A stretch of DNA of 64,000 nt from Carpediemonas membranifera (taxonomy: Eukaryota > Fornicata): NCBI GenBank assembly GCA_019828565.1, contig JAHDYR010000014.1:277521-341520 (forward strand), written 5' to 3'. This document shows positions 1 through 8,904 of the stretch, one piece after another (the stretch's first letter is position 1; each line of letters begins with the position of its first letter). The translations under genes were made by a program, and so were the position numbers. Under the pieces are notes generated by a model. That model worked only from the letters and a program-made list of their open reading frames with translations, made no database searches and was not told the DNA's origin.

Positions 1-480
1 ATCACCCTCATCACCCTCTCCTTGTACACCCCCAACTTCGCCTCTGTCAAGCCCCTCAGCGCCAGAGTCATGGTTCGTCTTCTCATCATCGCCTTTGGTG
101 CCGCGATCAACTTCTCCATCGAACATCTCGTCTTCAACACAGGCTTCCTCGGAGCCAGCAGAGACGAGCTTTACCACCGACCCACGGTCGCCCTCAACTT
201 CGCCATCTCCATCATGCCACTCTCCCACCACTGGTTCTCGGGCCGTTGGGGTTTTATCCTCAACCGTGACCCCGATTTGCCTGTGCACGCTGAGCCCGCC
301 GCCGAGGAGGAAGCTGCTAAGATCGAGGAGGAGGCAGCCGACTTTGTTCCCGCGTACCCTCTCTGCGACAGCACCCCCAGCCTTGAGACCAACGTTGACG
401 ACAAGTTTGGTGATGTAGTCGTCGACGAGAGTCGGCCAGACAGCCCCAAGAACGAGCTGCTCGAGGATGACAGAGAGTAA
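1..480 (+). CDS. C-terminal part of an unrecognised membrane protein
   Basis: The reading frame is open from base 1, so the gene begins before the window and only its last 159 codons are visible. The visible part contains a hydrophobic stretch around VMVRLLIIAFGAAINFSI and a second weaker one around PTVALNFAISIMPL, consistent with two membrane segments near the C-terminus. It ends in a roughly 65-residue acidic, probably cytosolic tail rich in Glu, Asp and Ala. I do not recognise the family. The next gene starts 13 bp downstream or, with its more likely start, 121 bp downstream. That it is coding is likely from the long open frame and composition; the function is unknown. Confidence 0.55.
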   Translation: MTLITLSLYTPNFASVKPLSARVMVRLLIIAFGAAINFSIEHLVFNTGFLGASRDELYHRPTVALNFAISIMPLSHHWFSGRWGFILNRDPDLPVHAEPAAEEEAAKIEEEAADFVPAYPLCDSTPSLETNVDDKFGDVVVDESRPDSPKNELLEDDRE

Positions 481-493
481 GCTGGGCTTATAA

Positions 494-1300
494 ATGCTCT
501 CTGGTTACATGGAGTTGGCTAGACACGCAGTAAACGCCGGCCTTGCCTGCTTTGGTGCATGGATGCTGACTGCTGTTGACTCGAGGGCGCCTGACGAAAC
601 AATGCTAAGTCTCTTCCAATGTCTTAGTGGCCGCAATATCTGTGCGAATGTTGGCCTCAGAAGCCTCACCATCACTGCTAACAAGACATCGCTGCCCAAC
701 TACTTCCGGTTCCAGACAGATGTTCCCATCGACGCTCAGCTCGACAACAAGCGTCTCCTAGAGTTCAGCAGACACACCAGCAGCGGGTCTCAGCTTGCTA
801 CAAAGCTGTTCGACCACGACAGTGTCCGTATGGTGCTTCTCGGTCGTGACATGGTTGTGCTTCGTCTTGCCCAACGCGAGGACTTCGACACTCTTGCTAA
901 TCCCATCAAGAGCGACATCACATCCTTCCTAGAGAGCGGTGCAAGTGCCATTGAGCATCCCAAGCAGCCTGACGACGGTCTCAAAGACCTCACCATCCCA
1001 GTGCCCGACCCGATCGAAGGGGTCCCACTCCACATGGTTCACCTCCAGAAGGTACTCGATGTCGCCATCAGACCGACACTGAGGGCTGACCGTGGCGACC
1101 TTGACATCGTCGACTTCACGCCCCTGGAGGATGACAGTGTGGACGAGGTCACTGGTTACCCCAGAGGAGTGCTGTACGTCAGGCTGCAGGGGGCGTGTGC
1201 AGGCTGCCCTCACAGCAAGCAGACCATGCGCGGGTTTGTTGCGAACGTTGTCGGCCGTTACCTGCCAAATGTTGTCGACGTGATTGACGTTGACGCGTAG
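494..1300 (+). CDS. NFU1: NFU1-like iron-sulfur cluster carrier protein
   Basis: Two NFU domains are visible. The N-terminal Nfu_N domain lies around residues 65-150, with NYFRFQTDVPID and a SGSQLATKLFDHDSVRMVLLG segment. The C-terminal NifU-type domain lies around residues 180-268, with the cluster-binding pair in GACAGCPHSKQTMRG. NFU1 proteins receive 4Fe-4S clusters from the ISC machinery and pass them to mitochondrial clients; in anaerobic protists the site is a mitochondrion-related organelle. The longest frame starts at 494, but the ATG at 602 is a better start: it gives MLSLFQCLSGRNICANVGLR, a basic and hydroxylated leader resembling an organellar targeting signal, and a more normal spacing from the upstream gene. 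The targeting is inference. Confidence 0.85.
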   Translation: MLSGYMELARHAVNAGLACFGAWMLTAVDSRAPDETMLSLFQCLSGRNICANVGLRSLTITANKTSLPNYFRFQTDVPIDAQLDNKRLLEFSRHTSSGSQLATKLFDHDSVRMVLLGRDMVVLRLAQREDFDTLANPIKSDITSFLESGASAIEHPKQPDDGLKDLTIPVPDPIEGVPLHMVHLQKVLDVAIRPTLRADRGDLDIVDFTPLEDDSVDEVTGYPRGVLYVRLQGACAGCPHSKQTMRGFVANVVGRYLPNVVDVIDVDA

Positions 1301-1436
1301 AACATCGGGCGACGTTGCCCATTATAGTTCACTGCAGTAAAGTGCTATTGACACTTGTCTTGGTCTGAAAGCGTTTGGGAGCTCAGTTGTTCTGATGGTT
1401 TCATTTTGCGCGGCGCACAGTTGAGCGCGAAACAAA

Positions 1437-1970
1437 ATGTCGTTCCCCATTCGCAGTAGGAAGTTTAAAGAGGTCACAGCGGACACAGCGATGCTTCCAA
1501 CAAAGCTCTCTAACCTGGATGATGGACAGGAACCCTATATGGCGCCGCACGACGTCGGCTCGGCCAATCTCAGTCCATTCAGACCAGTTGGCTTCCAGAT
1601 GCACCAGACACTCGCACAACCACCCCATACCGTTAGTAAGAAGCTTTTCGACGCCACCCGCCAATACTTCCAGCGACCAACAGAGCCCGAGCTCGCTTTC
1701 GACCTGGGATGGGATGTAGAAGCGCCCGAAGCGACGATTGCGACATGCCAGCACTGCTCGGCGCAGTGGCGGGAGTGCATGCAGTGCGGCTACTGCGCCA
1801 AGCTGGTCTGCGCCCAGTGTGCCCGCCAGTGCACCGCATGCCATGACGTGTTCTGTCCCCTGTGCGCCACAGAGGACTACTCCGGCCTCTACGACCAGTC
1901 CATATGCCTCGACTGCCGTGACGACCGGCATGACCAGGAGCGGCTTAAGACGCATGGAACTTACAAGTGA
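1437..1970 (+). CDS. Siva-family cysteine-rich zinc-binding protein
   Basis: This 177-aa protein has an unstructured N-terminal half and a C-terminal block (about residues 102-162) with CQHCSAQWRECMQCGYCAKL followed by CAQC, CTAC, CPLC and CLDC pairs. The order and spacing of the cysteine pairs, and the preceding helix LFDATRQYFQ, match the layout of Siva proteins, where the cysteines bind zinc and mediate protein contacts. Animal Siva binds TNF-receptor tails and promotes apoptosis; that role cannot be assumed here. The ATG at 1437 follows a 136-bp intergenic region, and the TGA stop overlaps the next possible ATG (TGATG). A RING or B-box protein is the alternative, but no RING spacing with His is present. 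Confidence 0.65.
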   Translation: MSFPIRSRKFKEVTADTAMLPTKLSNLDDGQEPYMAPHDVGSANLSPFRPVGFQMHQTLAQPPHTVSKKLFDATRQYFQRPTEPELAFDLGWDVEAPEATIATCQHCSAQWRECMQCGYCAKLVCAQCARQCTACHDVFCPLCATEDYSGLYDQSICLDCRDDRHDQERLKTHGTYK

Positions 1971-3133
1971 TGAGGAGCACCATAGCGGGTCGAGGAATAG
2001 CTGTGGCAACGGGGCTGGTGTACAAATCTGATAAACGTAGCCGTGCGATTTGGCATGATTTGTCCAATTTACGTGATTTACGGCCGAGAACATTAATCCC
2101 TTCAGCGACGAGCTGGCCACCGGTGTTCTCTATCCCTTGGATGAGTAGCGAAAGTATTGGAGCCAACACGCCAGATGAAAGGTCCAAAAGCTCACAGAAA
2201 CGCGCACAATCGTCTGAAGACAGTTATACGCCAGTGGCGAGATGTCTCGGCACGAACACGCAAGTCACGATGGCTGATGGGTCAACACGCTTTGTCCAGG
2301 ATATATCCAACGGCGACAAAGTCATGGGAGATGATGGCACGGCGCGCAAGGTCATAGCGTTCAGCACGGGTTCCATGGACCTCTATTGCATCAGAGAGAT
2401 CGGGGGGGACGGAATATGGGCATGCAGCGGTGACCACCTGTGCGTACTCATCGTAGGGCGACCCCGCATTGAGCGTGCTGATGTGGACGGCATGGTGGTC
2501 GTTACCACGACGCCTCACGTTCCAAAGGCCGAGACAGTCACTGTGCCCGTTGAGTCCGCTCGTGAGTTGCTTGCTAGGCACCGCACCGAGTTCTTGGTCC
2601 CGGCGAGGGAGCTCGAGTCGGCCTGTGCTAACGTAGCCCCCCTGAAGGTCTACATGCGGCGTGCCAGCACCCTCCCAGCAATCTTCCCGCCCCAGATGAC
2701 TCTGGACGACGCCTACCACGCTGGATACGGCCTACTGTCCGCCAAGGAGCTGTCCGTGTCCGACGCCTGGCAGTCCCCGCAACACCGCTCGGCCATGGTC
2801 GCCGGGGCCGTGGACGCGGCGGGCAGCCTCACGGTCGCTATCGAGAGCCCGCAGGTGAGGGCGGTGTTTGCGACGGCGTGCCGGTCTCTGTGCATCACTG
2901 TCCGCATGGGGAGCGGGACTGTCACCCTCGACGGGGGGGCGGCCGTCATCGTGCCCTTCCTCCGAAGCGAAGGGCTGGCCGATGCTGCTGTGGCGTCTGC
3001 CCCGGCGCGGTTTACGTATCCCTTCACTGTATCGGCCATCGGGAAGGATTCTTACTACGGGTTCGATCTCGATGGAAACAGACGCTTCCTGCTGGGTGAC
3101 CTCACCGTGACCCATAACTCGACTCCTGAGTGA
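1970..3133 (+). CDS. Free-standing intein-like (Hint) protein with a decayed LAGLIDADG insert
   Basis: From about residue 89 the protein is a complete Hint/intein module. Block A is CLGTNTQVTMADGS; block B is CSGDHLCVLI with the catalytic His; the C-terminal block is YYGFDLDGNRRF through LLGDLTVTHN followed by Ser. The Cys1, block-B His, terminal His-Asn and +1 Ser needed for self-splicing are all present. Between them HRSAMVAGAVDAAGSLT looks like a degraded LAGLIDADG endonuclease motif, with one catalytic Asp replaced by Ala. The downstream extein is only Ser-Thr-Pro-Glu before the TGA, and the roughly 88-residue upstream part matches nothing I know. The ATG at 1970 overlaps the previous stop; an in-frame ATG at 2141, giving a 30-residue leader, may be the true start. 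It could be a domesticated Hint gene or an intein stranded in a broken host gene. Confidence 0.7.
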   Translation: MRSTIAGRGIAVATGLVYKSDKRSRAIWHDLSNLRDLRPRTLIPSATSWPPVFSIPWMSSESIGANTPDERSKSSQKRAQSSEDSYTPVARCLGTNTQVTMADGSTRFVQDISNGDKVMGDDGTARKVIAFSTGSMDLYCIREIGGDGIWACSGDHLCVLIVGRPRIERADVDGMVVVTTTPHVPKAETVTVPVESARELLARHRTEFLVPARELESACANVAPLKVYMRRASTLPAIFPPQMTLDDAYHAGYGLLSAKELSVSDAWQSPQHRSAMVAGAVDAAGSLTVAIESPQVRAVFATACRSLCITVRMGSGTVTLDGGAAVIVPFLRSEGLADAAVASAPARFTYPFTVSAIGKDSYYGFDLDGNRRFLLGDLTVTHNSTPE

Positions 3134-3337
3134 CTTTGACCCTTTTTATTTACTGGGCTGCGTTAAATACTGACGGATTGCAGTGGGCGCTCTGTTTTCT
3201 TTGGCGGAAGGTGTTGTATTTGAGACGTTACGACGGAGATAATCTTCCCATGAGGTGTGACGCAGTCGTCGATCGCTTTACGCAGTGCTCAGCTTCACTG
3301 TGTTGCGCAGTATAAATACATTGTTCGACCCTTCACA

Positions 3338-3372
3338 CTGTGCCGCGCAGGATAAGAATACTTGAGTCTAAA
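3338..3372 (+). repeat. Short dispersed repeat shared with the Fanzor downstream end
   Basis: The block beginning CTGTGCCGCGCAGGAT and continuing into TTGAGTC matches, with a few changes, positions 15946-15980 just downstream of the Fanzor gene. A more diverged tandem neighbour lies at about 3295-3327 (TGTTGCGCAG then TATAAATACA). It is read here as a relic of the right end of a Fanzor-type element. This is inference from sequence similarity alone. Confidence 0.45.
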
Positions 3373-3376
3373 TACC

Positions 3377-3475
3377 ATTGCCGACGCCCTCATGTCCGCT
3401 ACCCTTTTGGTGTATGACAGGTGGGCAGTCAGGCTGAACCTGTTTAGTCCCCTGGAGTTCATCCCGGGGGGTTGA
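3377..3475 (+). pseudogene. 3' fragment of a small gene, second copy at 42955-43161
   Basis: The frame ADALMSATLLVYDRWAVRLN, then a LFSPLEF segment and a stop, is a diverged copy of the longer fragment ending at 43161. Differences between the copies are largely codon-level while the reading frame is kept, so the ancestral sequence was coding. No start codon or upstream part is present: sequence similarity stops abruptly at the ATT before the first Ala. The rest of the 3134-3566 intergenic region holds the short repeat at 3338 and nothing else I recognise. Confidence 0.5.
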
Positions 3476-3566
3476 CAGCCTAAGCCTTCTTCACATGAAC
3501 CTCCAGTAAACACCTCCAAACGCTACACACACTCAGCATTAAACTGCACTTGACTCTTCCACAACG

Positions 3567-4664
3567 ATGGTGAAAAAGGTCGGTTCCTGCCCCTCACTGG
3601 CCACATATGCCAATGAATTTGGCTTCCTTGAGGGTGTTGTGAAGACCCACTATAACGATTTTCTCTCTTCCTCTGACTACCTTGCTCTGAACGAATGCGA
3701 AAACATTAGCGACTTCATCGTTCAGTTGAATGGCACTCGCTACTGCCAGTACGTTCAGCATCACCGTGATGATGCCAATCTCGAGCCGAGCGTCATTCAC
3801 GACGCGATGATGCGGAAGTTTGTGGATGACTACAACTTCCTTCTCGACAATGCTATTGAGCCCCTCCTCACATTCCTCCGCTTCTGCACATACGGACACA
3901 TGATCGACAACACGATTCTCATCATCCAGGGCACGCTCCAGGGCCGTGAACCCGCCCGCCTCATCAAGGCATGCCATCCCCTCGGTCGTTTCGACGGTAT
4001 CGGTGCCCTCAGCACGGCGAGGTCGGCCAAGGATCTGTACGACCGCGTGCTGATCGACACTCCTATTGCCAAGTACTTCGAGAAGGCGGCGATTGGGGGA
4101 TCCGCCGAGGACACCCTCACGGACAGCAATATCGAGCTCCTCCGCAACTCCCTGCACAAGCACTATCTTGAGGACTTCCTGGAGCTCATCAAGGAGCTCG
4201 GCGGCGACACTTACGATGAGATGAAGCCCTTGCTCGACTTCGAGGCCGATCGCCGTGCCATCAATATCAGCATCAACTCGCTCAACAGCGATATCACCGC
4301 GGAGGAGCGTCGTGCCCTGATGCCCCGCATGGGCGTGCTCTTCCCATGCGGCACCGACCAGCTTGTGAACCGCGACTCCCTGCAAGGAGTTGGGCTGGCC
4401 CTCTCCAGGGTTGACGAGTACCACCACATCTTCGTGGCGGGATCTGAGGACGACCTTGACAGTACTGTGAGCATCGAAGACGGCATGTACAAGCTGGAGA
4501 CCGCCATGGCTCGTCAGGCAATGTACCGCGGCTTCTGCTTTGCCCCGTTCTATGGGTTCTTCAAGCTGAGGGAGCAAGAGATCCGCAATGTGATGTGGTT
4601 GGCGGAGCGAGTCCATTTAGGGCTCAACGAGGGTGTTTCTAAGTTGCCCATCATCCGGGACTAA
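3567..4664 (+). CDS. ATP6V0D: V-type proton ATPase subunit d (V0 sector)
   Basis: The protein has 365 aa, close to the family's 345-380. It begins near-collinear with known subunit d proteins (MVKKVGSCPSLATYANEFGFLEG) and continues through the all-helical V-ATPase subunit d/C fold to a terminal NVMWLAERVHLGLNEG segment. Subunit d caps the membrane c-ring and links it to the central stalk of the proton pump that acidifies endosomal, vacuolar and lysosomal compartments. The ATG at 3567 is preceded by a pyrimidine-rich CACTTGACTCTTCCACAACG leader. The gene is a single uninterrupted frame with no intron. The CHMP5 gene follows 117 bp downstream on the same strand; there is no functional reason to assume co-regulation. 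Confidence 0.93.
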   Translation: MVKKVGSCPSLATYANEFGFLEGVVKTHYNDFLSSSDYLALNECENISDFIVQLNGTRYCQYVQHHRDDANLEPSVIHDAMMRKFVDDYNFLLDNAIEPLLTFLRFCTYGHMIDNTILIIQGTLQGREPARLIKACHPLGRFDGIGALSTARSAKDLYDRVLIDTPIAKYFEKAAIGGSAEDTLTDSNIELLRNSLHKHYLEDFLELIKELGGDTYDEMKPLLDFEADRRAINISINSLNSDITAEERRALMPRMGVLFPCGTDQLVNRDSLQGVGLALSRVDEYHHIFVAGSEDDLDSTVSIEDGMYKLETAMARQAMYRGFCFAPFYGFFKLREQEIRNVMWLAERVHLGLNEGVSKLPIIRD

Positions 4665-4781
4665 ACTAGTTTACTAACGACTGCGGAGCAATGAGCTTAC
4701 TGGGCCATGGCTGTGAGCTGTGGGGTGAATGGTTGAGGGAATACTGCTGTCACGATCACAACGAGAATAATTCAGGAAGGA

Positions 4782-5366
4782 ATGCCGCTGAAGAAATCCC
4801 ATGATAAGAATGTGGATGATGTCGTCAGTTCAATGGAGCTGAAGGCGCAAGGACTACGGGATAAGATCCAAGGCGTTAACGACCAAATTGACCGCCTGAA
4901 GCAACAGCTTGCAGGACCGACGCGAGATACTGCGCGAGCACAAGCAACGAAGCTGCTACAGCAGCGCCGACAGTATCAGAGGCAGCTCACTGTCATTGAG
5001 AAGCAGAGCATGAACATCACTGCCGCCAAGACAAGCATGAGCATCCTCGAAACCTCGAGGCAGACGTTCGACGCGATGTCCTCACTCAACAAGGCCATGG
5101 GGCAGAGAATGAAGGGCTTCAGCGCGGACAAGATCGCAGACCTCCAGGACGACATGAGCGAGCTTCTCTACTCCGCCGATGAGATCACCAACACGCTGTC
5201 TCAGGACTTCGCGGTGCCGGACTCGGTCACCGATGCCGACCTTGAACTTGAAATGAGTATTCTGGAGAGCGAGATCGCGGCGGGGCAGATGACTGAGGCA
5301 GGGGCAAGACCGGTCTACCTGGAGCAGTCGGCACCTGCTGAGGACGAGGATGAGTTTATTATTTGA
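4782..5366 (+). CDS. CHMP5: ESCRT-III-like protein, CHMP5/Vps60 type
   Basis: This is a 194-aa Snf7-family protein. The N-terminal half is basic and coiled (IDRLKQQLAGPTRDTARAQA then TKLLQQRRQYQRQL), and the C-terminal half is acidic (ADLELEMSILESEI, EDEDEFII). The sequence around GPTRDTARAQATKLLQQRR aligns best with the CHMP5/Vps60 subgroup, and the helix IADLQDDMSELLYSADEITN corresponds to the alpha-4 region. Vps60 is an ESCRT-III accessory subunit that binds Vta1/LIP5 and stimulates Vps4 in multivesicular-body sorting and membrane scission. The length is slightly below the usual 210-230 aa; the shortening is in the C-terminal tail. The start ATG lies in GGAAGGAATGCC. Confidence 0.85.
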   Translation: MPLKKSHDKNVDDVVSSMELKAQGLRDKIQGVNDQIDRLKQQLAGPTRDTARAQATKLLQQRRQYQRQLTVIEKQSMNITAAKTSMSILETSRQTFDAMSSLNKAMGQRMKGFSADKIADLQDDMSELLYSADEITNTLSQDFAVPDSVTDADLELEMSILESEIAAGQMTEAGARPVYLEQSAPAEDEDEFII

Positions 5367-5591
5367 GGGGTGGGTGGTTGAATGTTTAAATGTGGTCTTC
5401 TTGGTGGTTGCTTGAAATGTGGAGGTTGTTGATCCCTAGAGGTGACCCCTAGAACTGTCGTAAAACGTCCGGAGAAAACCGGGCTGTGTAGAGCAAGGCC
5501 GATGGAGACGGGATGAGCGAGCTATATCTCGAGATTTGGTCAATTTGCCAAAATATTCGCAAGAACCTGGCGAAGAACCCAACAACAGAAT

Positions 5592-7579
5592 ATGGACCTT
5601 GAAGAGCTCGGTGAGACTGATACGGATGACTTTCAGGATCAAATCGATAGCGATAGCTCGTTACAGGCTCAAAAGCCCGCAAAACCAACGAAACGACGCC
5701 GGCGAAAGACTACGATCTACGTATGCCTCACAAACTGCAAGTACGCAGTTCTACCAGAGGTGTGCAAATCACTAGGCTGGCGAGTTGTCTCTGAGGAGTC
5801 CAACTGGGATCTCTACTGGTCCGATCGTTCTGTAGCCCCCGAACGTCTCATGCGTTTCAACGTTTGCTTGTCCACTCCTCCCTCACACAGGCTTTCCAGC
5901 GCTGCAACCACTTCCCTGGGATGTACGAGATCTCCCGCAAGGACAACCTCTCGAAGAACCTGAACCGCATGCGACGGCAGTACCCCGAGGAGTTCGACTT
6001 CTACCCGCCCTCTTTCACCCTCCCAGGGGACAGCATCGACTTCAAGAGCTACTACGCCAAGCGGAAGACCAAGACTGTGTTCATCAGCAAGCCTGTAGCG
6101 GGTTGCCAGGGGAAGGGCATCTTTCTTTTCAAGAGCATCGACGACATCGAGGTAACCGAGCCCCAGGTTGTCCAGCGGTACATCAATAGGCCGCACCTCA
6201 TCGGGGGGCTCAAGTACGACCTCCGCATCTACCTCCTTGTAGCGTCTGTCTCGCCCCTTCGGTTGTTCATTTACAAAAAGGGCATGGCCAGGTTTGCCAC
6301 GCAGGAGTACGTCGAGCCAACCGGAAGGAATCTTGGGGAGACGTACATGCATCTTACGAACTACTCCTTGAACAAGAAGAATGACCAGTTTTCGTACAAC
6401 ACTGACATGGAGCACGATGACGAGGGAAGCAAACGCAGTCTCGAGTCCGTGTGGCGCGTGCTTCGGGCGGAGGGTGTGGACGTCGATGAGGTGTGGGACA
6501 AGATCAAGGACATCTTCGTGAAGACCGTGGTGGCCATCCAACCTTCCCTTGCCCACACGCATCGGACATGTCTGCCGAATGACAAGGCCGGCAACGCGTG
6601 CTTCGAGATACTGGGCATGGACATCCTGCTCGACTCCAAGTACAACCCCTGGCTTATAGAGGTCAACCACTCACCGTCGTTCAACATCGATTCCCCACTC
6701 GACCACGAGCTTAAGTTCGGAGTCATACACGACTCCTGCGTCCTACTCAATATGGACCCCGCTGATAAGGCCAAGATGAGGGCAAGGCAGCGCGCTGACC
6801 AGAATGCCCGACTGTACCGTAAGTCGTCGGCCGGGAAGGAACAGAAGGAGCGACCAGCACTGGGCACGACCACGATGGAGTGGGAGGACGAGCACATGGG
6901 AGACTTCGAGCGGATCTTCCCCTGCTCTGCAGCCAAGATGGCACAGTACTCGTCGTTTTCGCAGGATAAGGCTCTGTACGGCGAGACCACGGCGTCGAAG
7001 ATCAGACGGACGGAGATCAAGCGGAAGATGGAGAGTGTCAAGGAGAAGGCGGAGACGGAGAGGCTGGCGAGGGAGGGTAAGCCCCCAAGGGCCGCGGCAT
7101 CGGCCGACGGCCATCCCCGGCCCAAGAAGAAGGCCCCCCCAAAGGCGGCCAGTAGCTCGGTCAAACTCTCAGGCCAGGAGCGGTTTGAGTCGCTGTATAG
7201 CGCCCGGCCGAGGGCCCCCAAGCCCGTGCCGCGGCTGGCGGCGACGGGGCCGAACGGCGGGGCCTTCCCAAGCGTGTTCGTAGCCGGTGAGTCGATCGAG
7301 GCGCACTCTGAACGGAGTAGGATCGCTGACCGTCTGATCCGGGACCGACTGATCACGGCCTCTGGTGTCAGGGAGGCCATACACAAGATGCTGGCCGACC
7401 CAGTGCCCCAAATGATGGCTAACAGGCCAGTGGTCCGAGCTGAGCCCCGGCACACGTTCATCCAGCATCAGACGGTGTCTGGAGTCTATCCGCAGTTTAC
7501 CGGGAGTCGCGACCGGCCTCTGGGTCAGAACATGTATGTAGGGCTTGGGCCTGTAATAAGGCCACTCGGACCTAGGTGA
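5592..7579 (+). CDS. TTLL: Tubulin tyrosine ligase-like polyglutamylase (TTLL4/6/13 type), one 29-nt intron
   Basis: Coding is join(5592..5861, 5891..7579), giving 652 aa. Exon 1 has an acidic then basic leader and the TTL N-domain (IYVCLTNCKYAVLPEV). Splicing yields RFNAFQRCNHFPGMYEISRK, which restores the conserved RxNHFPGM motif that straddles the junction. The ATP-grasp core follows: VFISKPVAGCQGKGIFL, the QRYINRPHLIGGLKYDLRIY block, TYMHLTNYSLNKKN, and FEILGMDILLD ... WLIEVNHSPSF with the metal-binding Glu and Asn. The EVNHSPSFNIDSPLD signature is that of the elongating glutamylases. The enzyme adds glutamate side chains to tubulin tails on axonemal microtubules. The C-terminal 200 residues are basic and low in conservation, probably microtubule-binding. 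Without splicing, the catalytic domain would be out of frame with the N-domain. Confidence 0.88.
5862..5890 (+). other. 29-nt spliceosomal intron in the TTLL gene
   Basis: The segment starts GTTTGCTTGTCC and ends CTCCCTCACACAG. Removing it joins AAC to GCT in phase and restores an uninterrupted, family-conserved motif. Length, donor GTYTG and acceptor CACACAG are shared with the RNase T2 intron at 15560-15588. Confidence 0.88.
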
Positions 7580-7834
7580 GAGGCATGTATATACGATTTA
7601 TATGAACGTAAACGGGACGTGGTTACTGTATTGTGAAGAAATCGGCTATGAACGGACTACTGGGTGATGTCGAGATGTGAAACTATCTGGGGATGGTGGA
7701 TGGGCCGATGTGCCATGGCTAGGCATGCTGAATTCAGCTGCAAGTCTGCCGGACCCGTGGGAATTTTTACCGAAAACTGCGGCGACTGCTCGTGGTCAAG
7801 ACAATTCACACATCTTAAGAATCTGAAAGAACGC

Positions 7835-8629
7835 ATGGAGGATTATCTGGACTTCGAAATCTTTAGAACCAAACCCGTCAACGGGTGCAGCTTCACCTGC
7901 AAGGATGCTAGAAACAGCCTCAAGATCTCTAGCGGCAAGCAGATGAAGGAAATCGAAATCCCGAAGACCAAGGGCGTTACCGTCACCATGCCTAAGACCT
8001 TCTCGGCCAAGTACGCCTATACTCACCACATGCAGTGCCCCCAGGGCCATCCTATGACTTGCAAGGCCATCACCGCCGTTGACGACAAGACCGTCTCCAT
8101 CATCGCAGGCGTTGAGCACAAGTGCACCAACAGCAAGTCGCCCATCGACCGCCTCTTCGGCAGCCTGGGCGTCTCCGCTGCCGCCTGCAAGCTGTTCAAG
8201 GAGAAGAAGGAGGGCCTCAAGTCCGAGGACAACAAGATCGTCACCGGTCTCGGCATGACCTTCAAGCGCGATGACCACCGCGTCGCCATCACTGCTGACG
8301 TGTCCCCCTTCACCAAGGACGCCAACTGCTACCTCGCCACAACCCACACCATCCACCCCGGTGTCACTGTTGGCGTCAAGTCCGGCATGAAGATGCACAA
8401 GGGCGAGACCCTCAAGGTCACCCACGACACCAAGGCCGCCATCTCCGTCGAGCCCGCCTGCCCCGGTGTCAAGCGCATCGACATCCGCGGCAACTCGAAC
8501 TACGACGGGTTTGTCTCCGTCGTGGCCCAGTGCCCCTCTGCCCGCGACAGTGAGATCGCCTTTACTGCCCAGTACAAGCACGAGACCAAGGCCATCATCC
8601 CTGGCATGTCGATCAAGATCGGCATGTAA
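7835..8629 (+). CDS. Beta-strand-rich protein, possible organellar beta-barrel (porin/Tom40-like)
   Basis: This 264-aa protein has no predicted membrane helix or signal peptide. From about residue 60 it alternates short amphipathic beta-strand-like segments (IVTGLGMTF, HRVAITADVSPF, HPGVTVGVKSGM, AAISVEPAC, GFVSVVAQC, IAFTAQYKHE). It ends in IIPGMSIKIGM, which resembles the C-terminal beta-signal (x-G-x-x-hydrophobic-x-hydrophobic) of mitochondrial outer-membrane barrels. On that basis a VDAC/Tom40-type barrel of the mitochondrion-related organelle is possible, but I do not recognise family-level sequence identity. The frame is open upstream to 7664; the ATG at 7835 is preferred because the earlier part is Cys/Trp-rich and unlike the rest. 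The codon use is strongly C-ending, suggesting high expression. Confidence 0.5.
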   Translation: MEDYLDFEIFRTKPVNGCSFTCKDARNSLKISSGKQMKEIEIPKTKGVTVTMPKTFSAKYAYTHHMQCPQGHPMTCKAITAVDDKTVSIIAGVEHKCTNSKSPIDRLFGSLGVSAAACKLFKEKKEGLKSEDNKIVTGLGMTFKRDDHRVAITADVSPFTKDANCYLATTHTIHPGVTVGVKSGMKMHKGETLKVTHDTKAAISVEPACPGVKRIDIRGNSNYDGFVSVVAQCPSARDSEIAFTAQYKHETKAIIPGMSIKIGM

Positions 8630-8904
8630 ATGATGTAAACACGTCGACCAAGCTCTGGTACACTTCATTGGTTGTTAGTATGACAGAAGGATTGCGTTGG
8701 TAGGCCCGTTGCACACCTTCGGTGCTGTTCTCGCCAACCCGGGTCGGAGTCTTTGAAAAGCAACCCGAATGTATGACCTTTCCAAGACGCTTGGCAGATC
8801 AGTTAGGCGCAGAGCACTCCCAAAACTAGTATGTAGATCCCTGCTTGCCGTTCAATCTTACGTAGCTTCTTTCTGACGACGAAATTGAAGAAATTGACGA
8901 TAAC

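Noticed and set aside
5449-5688. - strand ORFs over the TTLL promoter region
   Set aside because: They are short, overlap each other in two frames and overlap the TTLL first exon.
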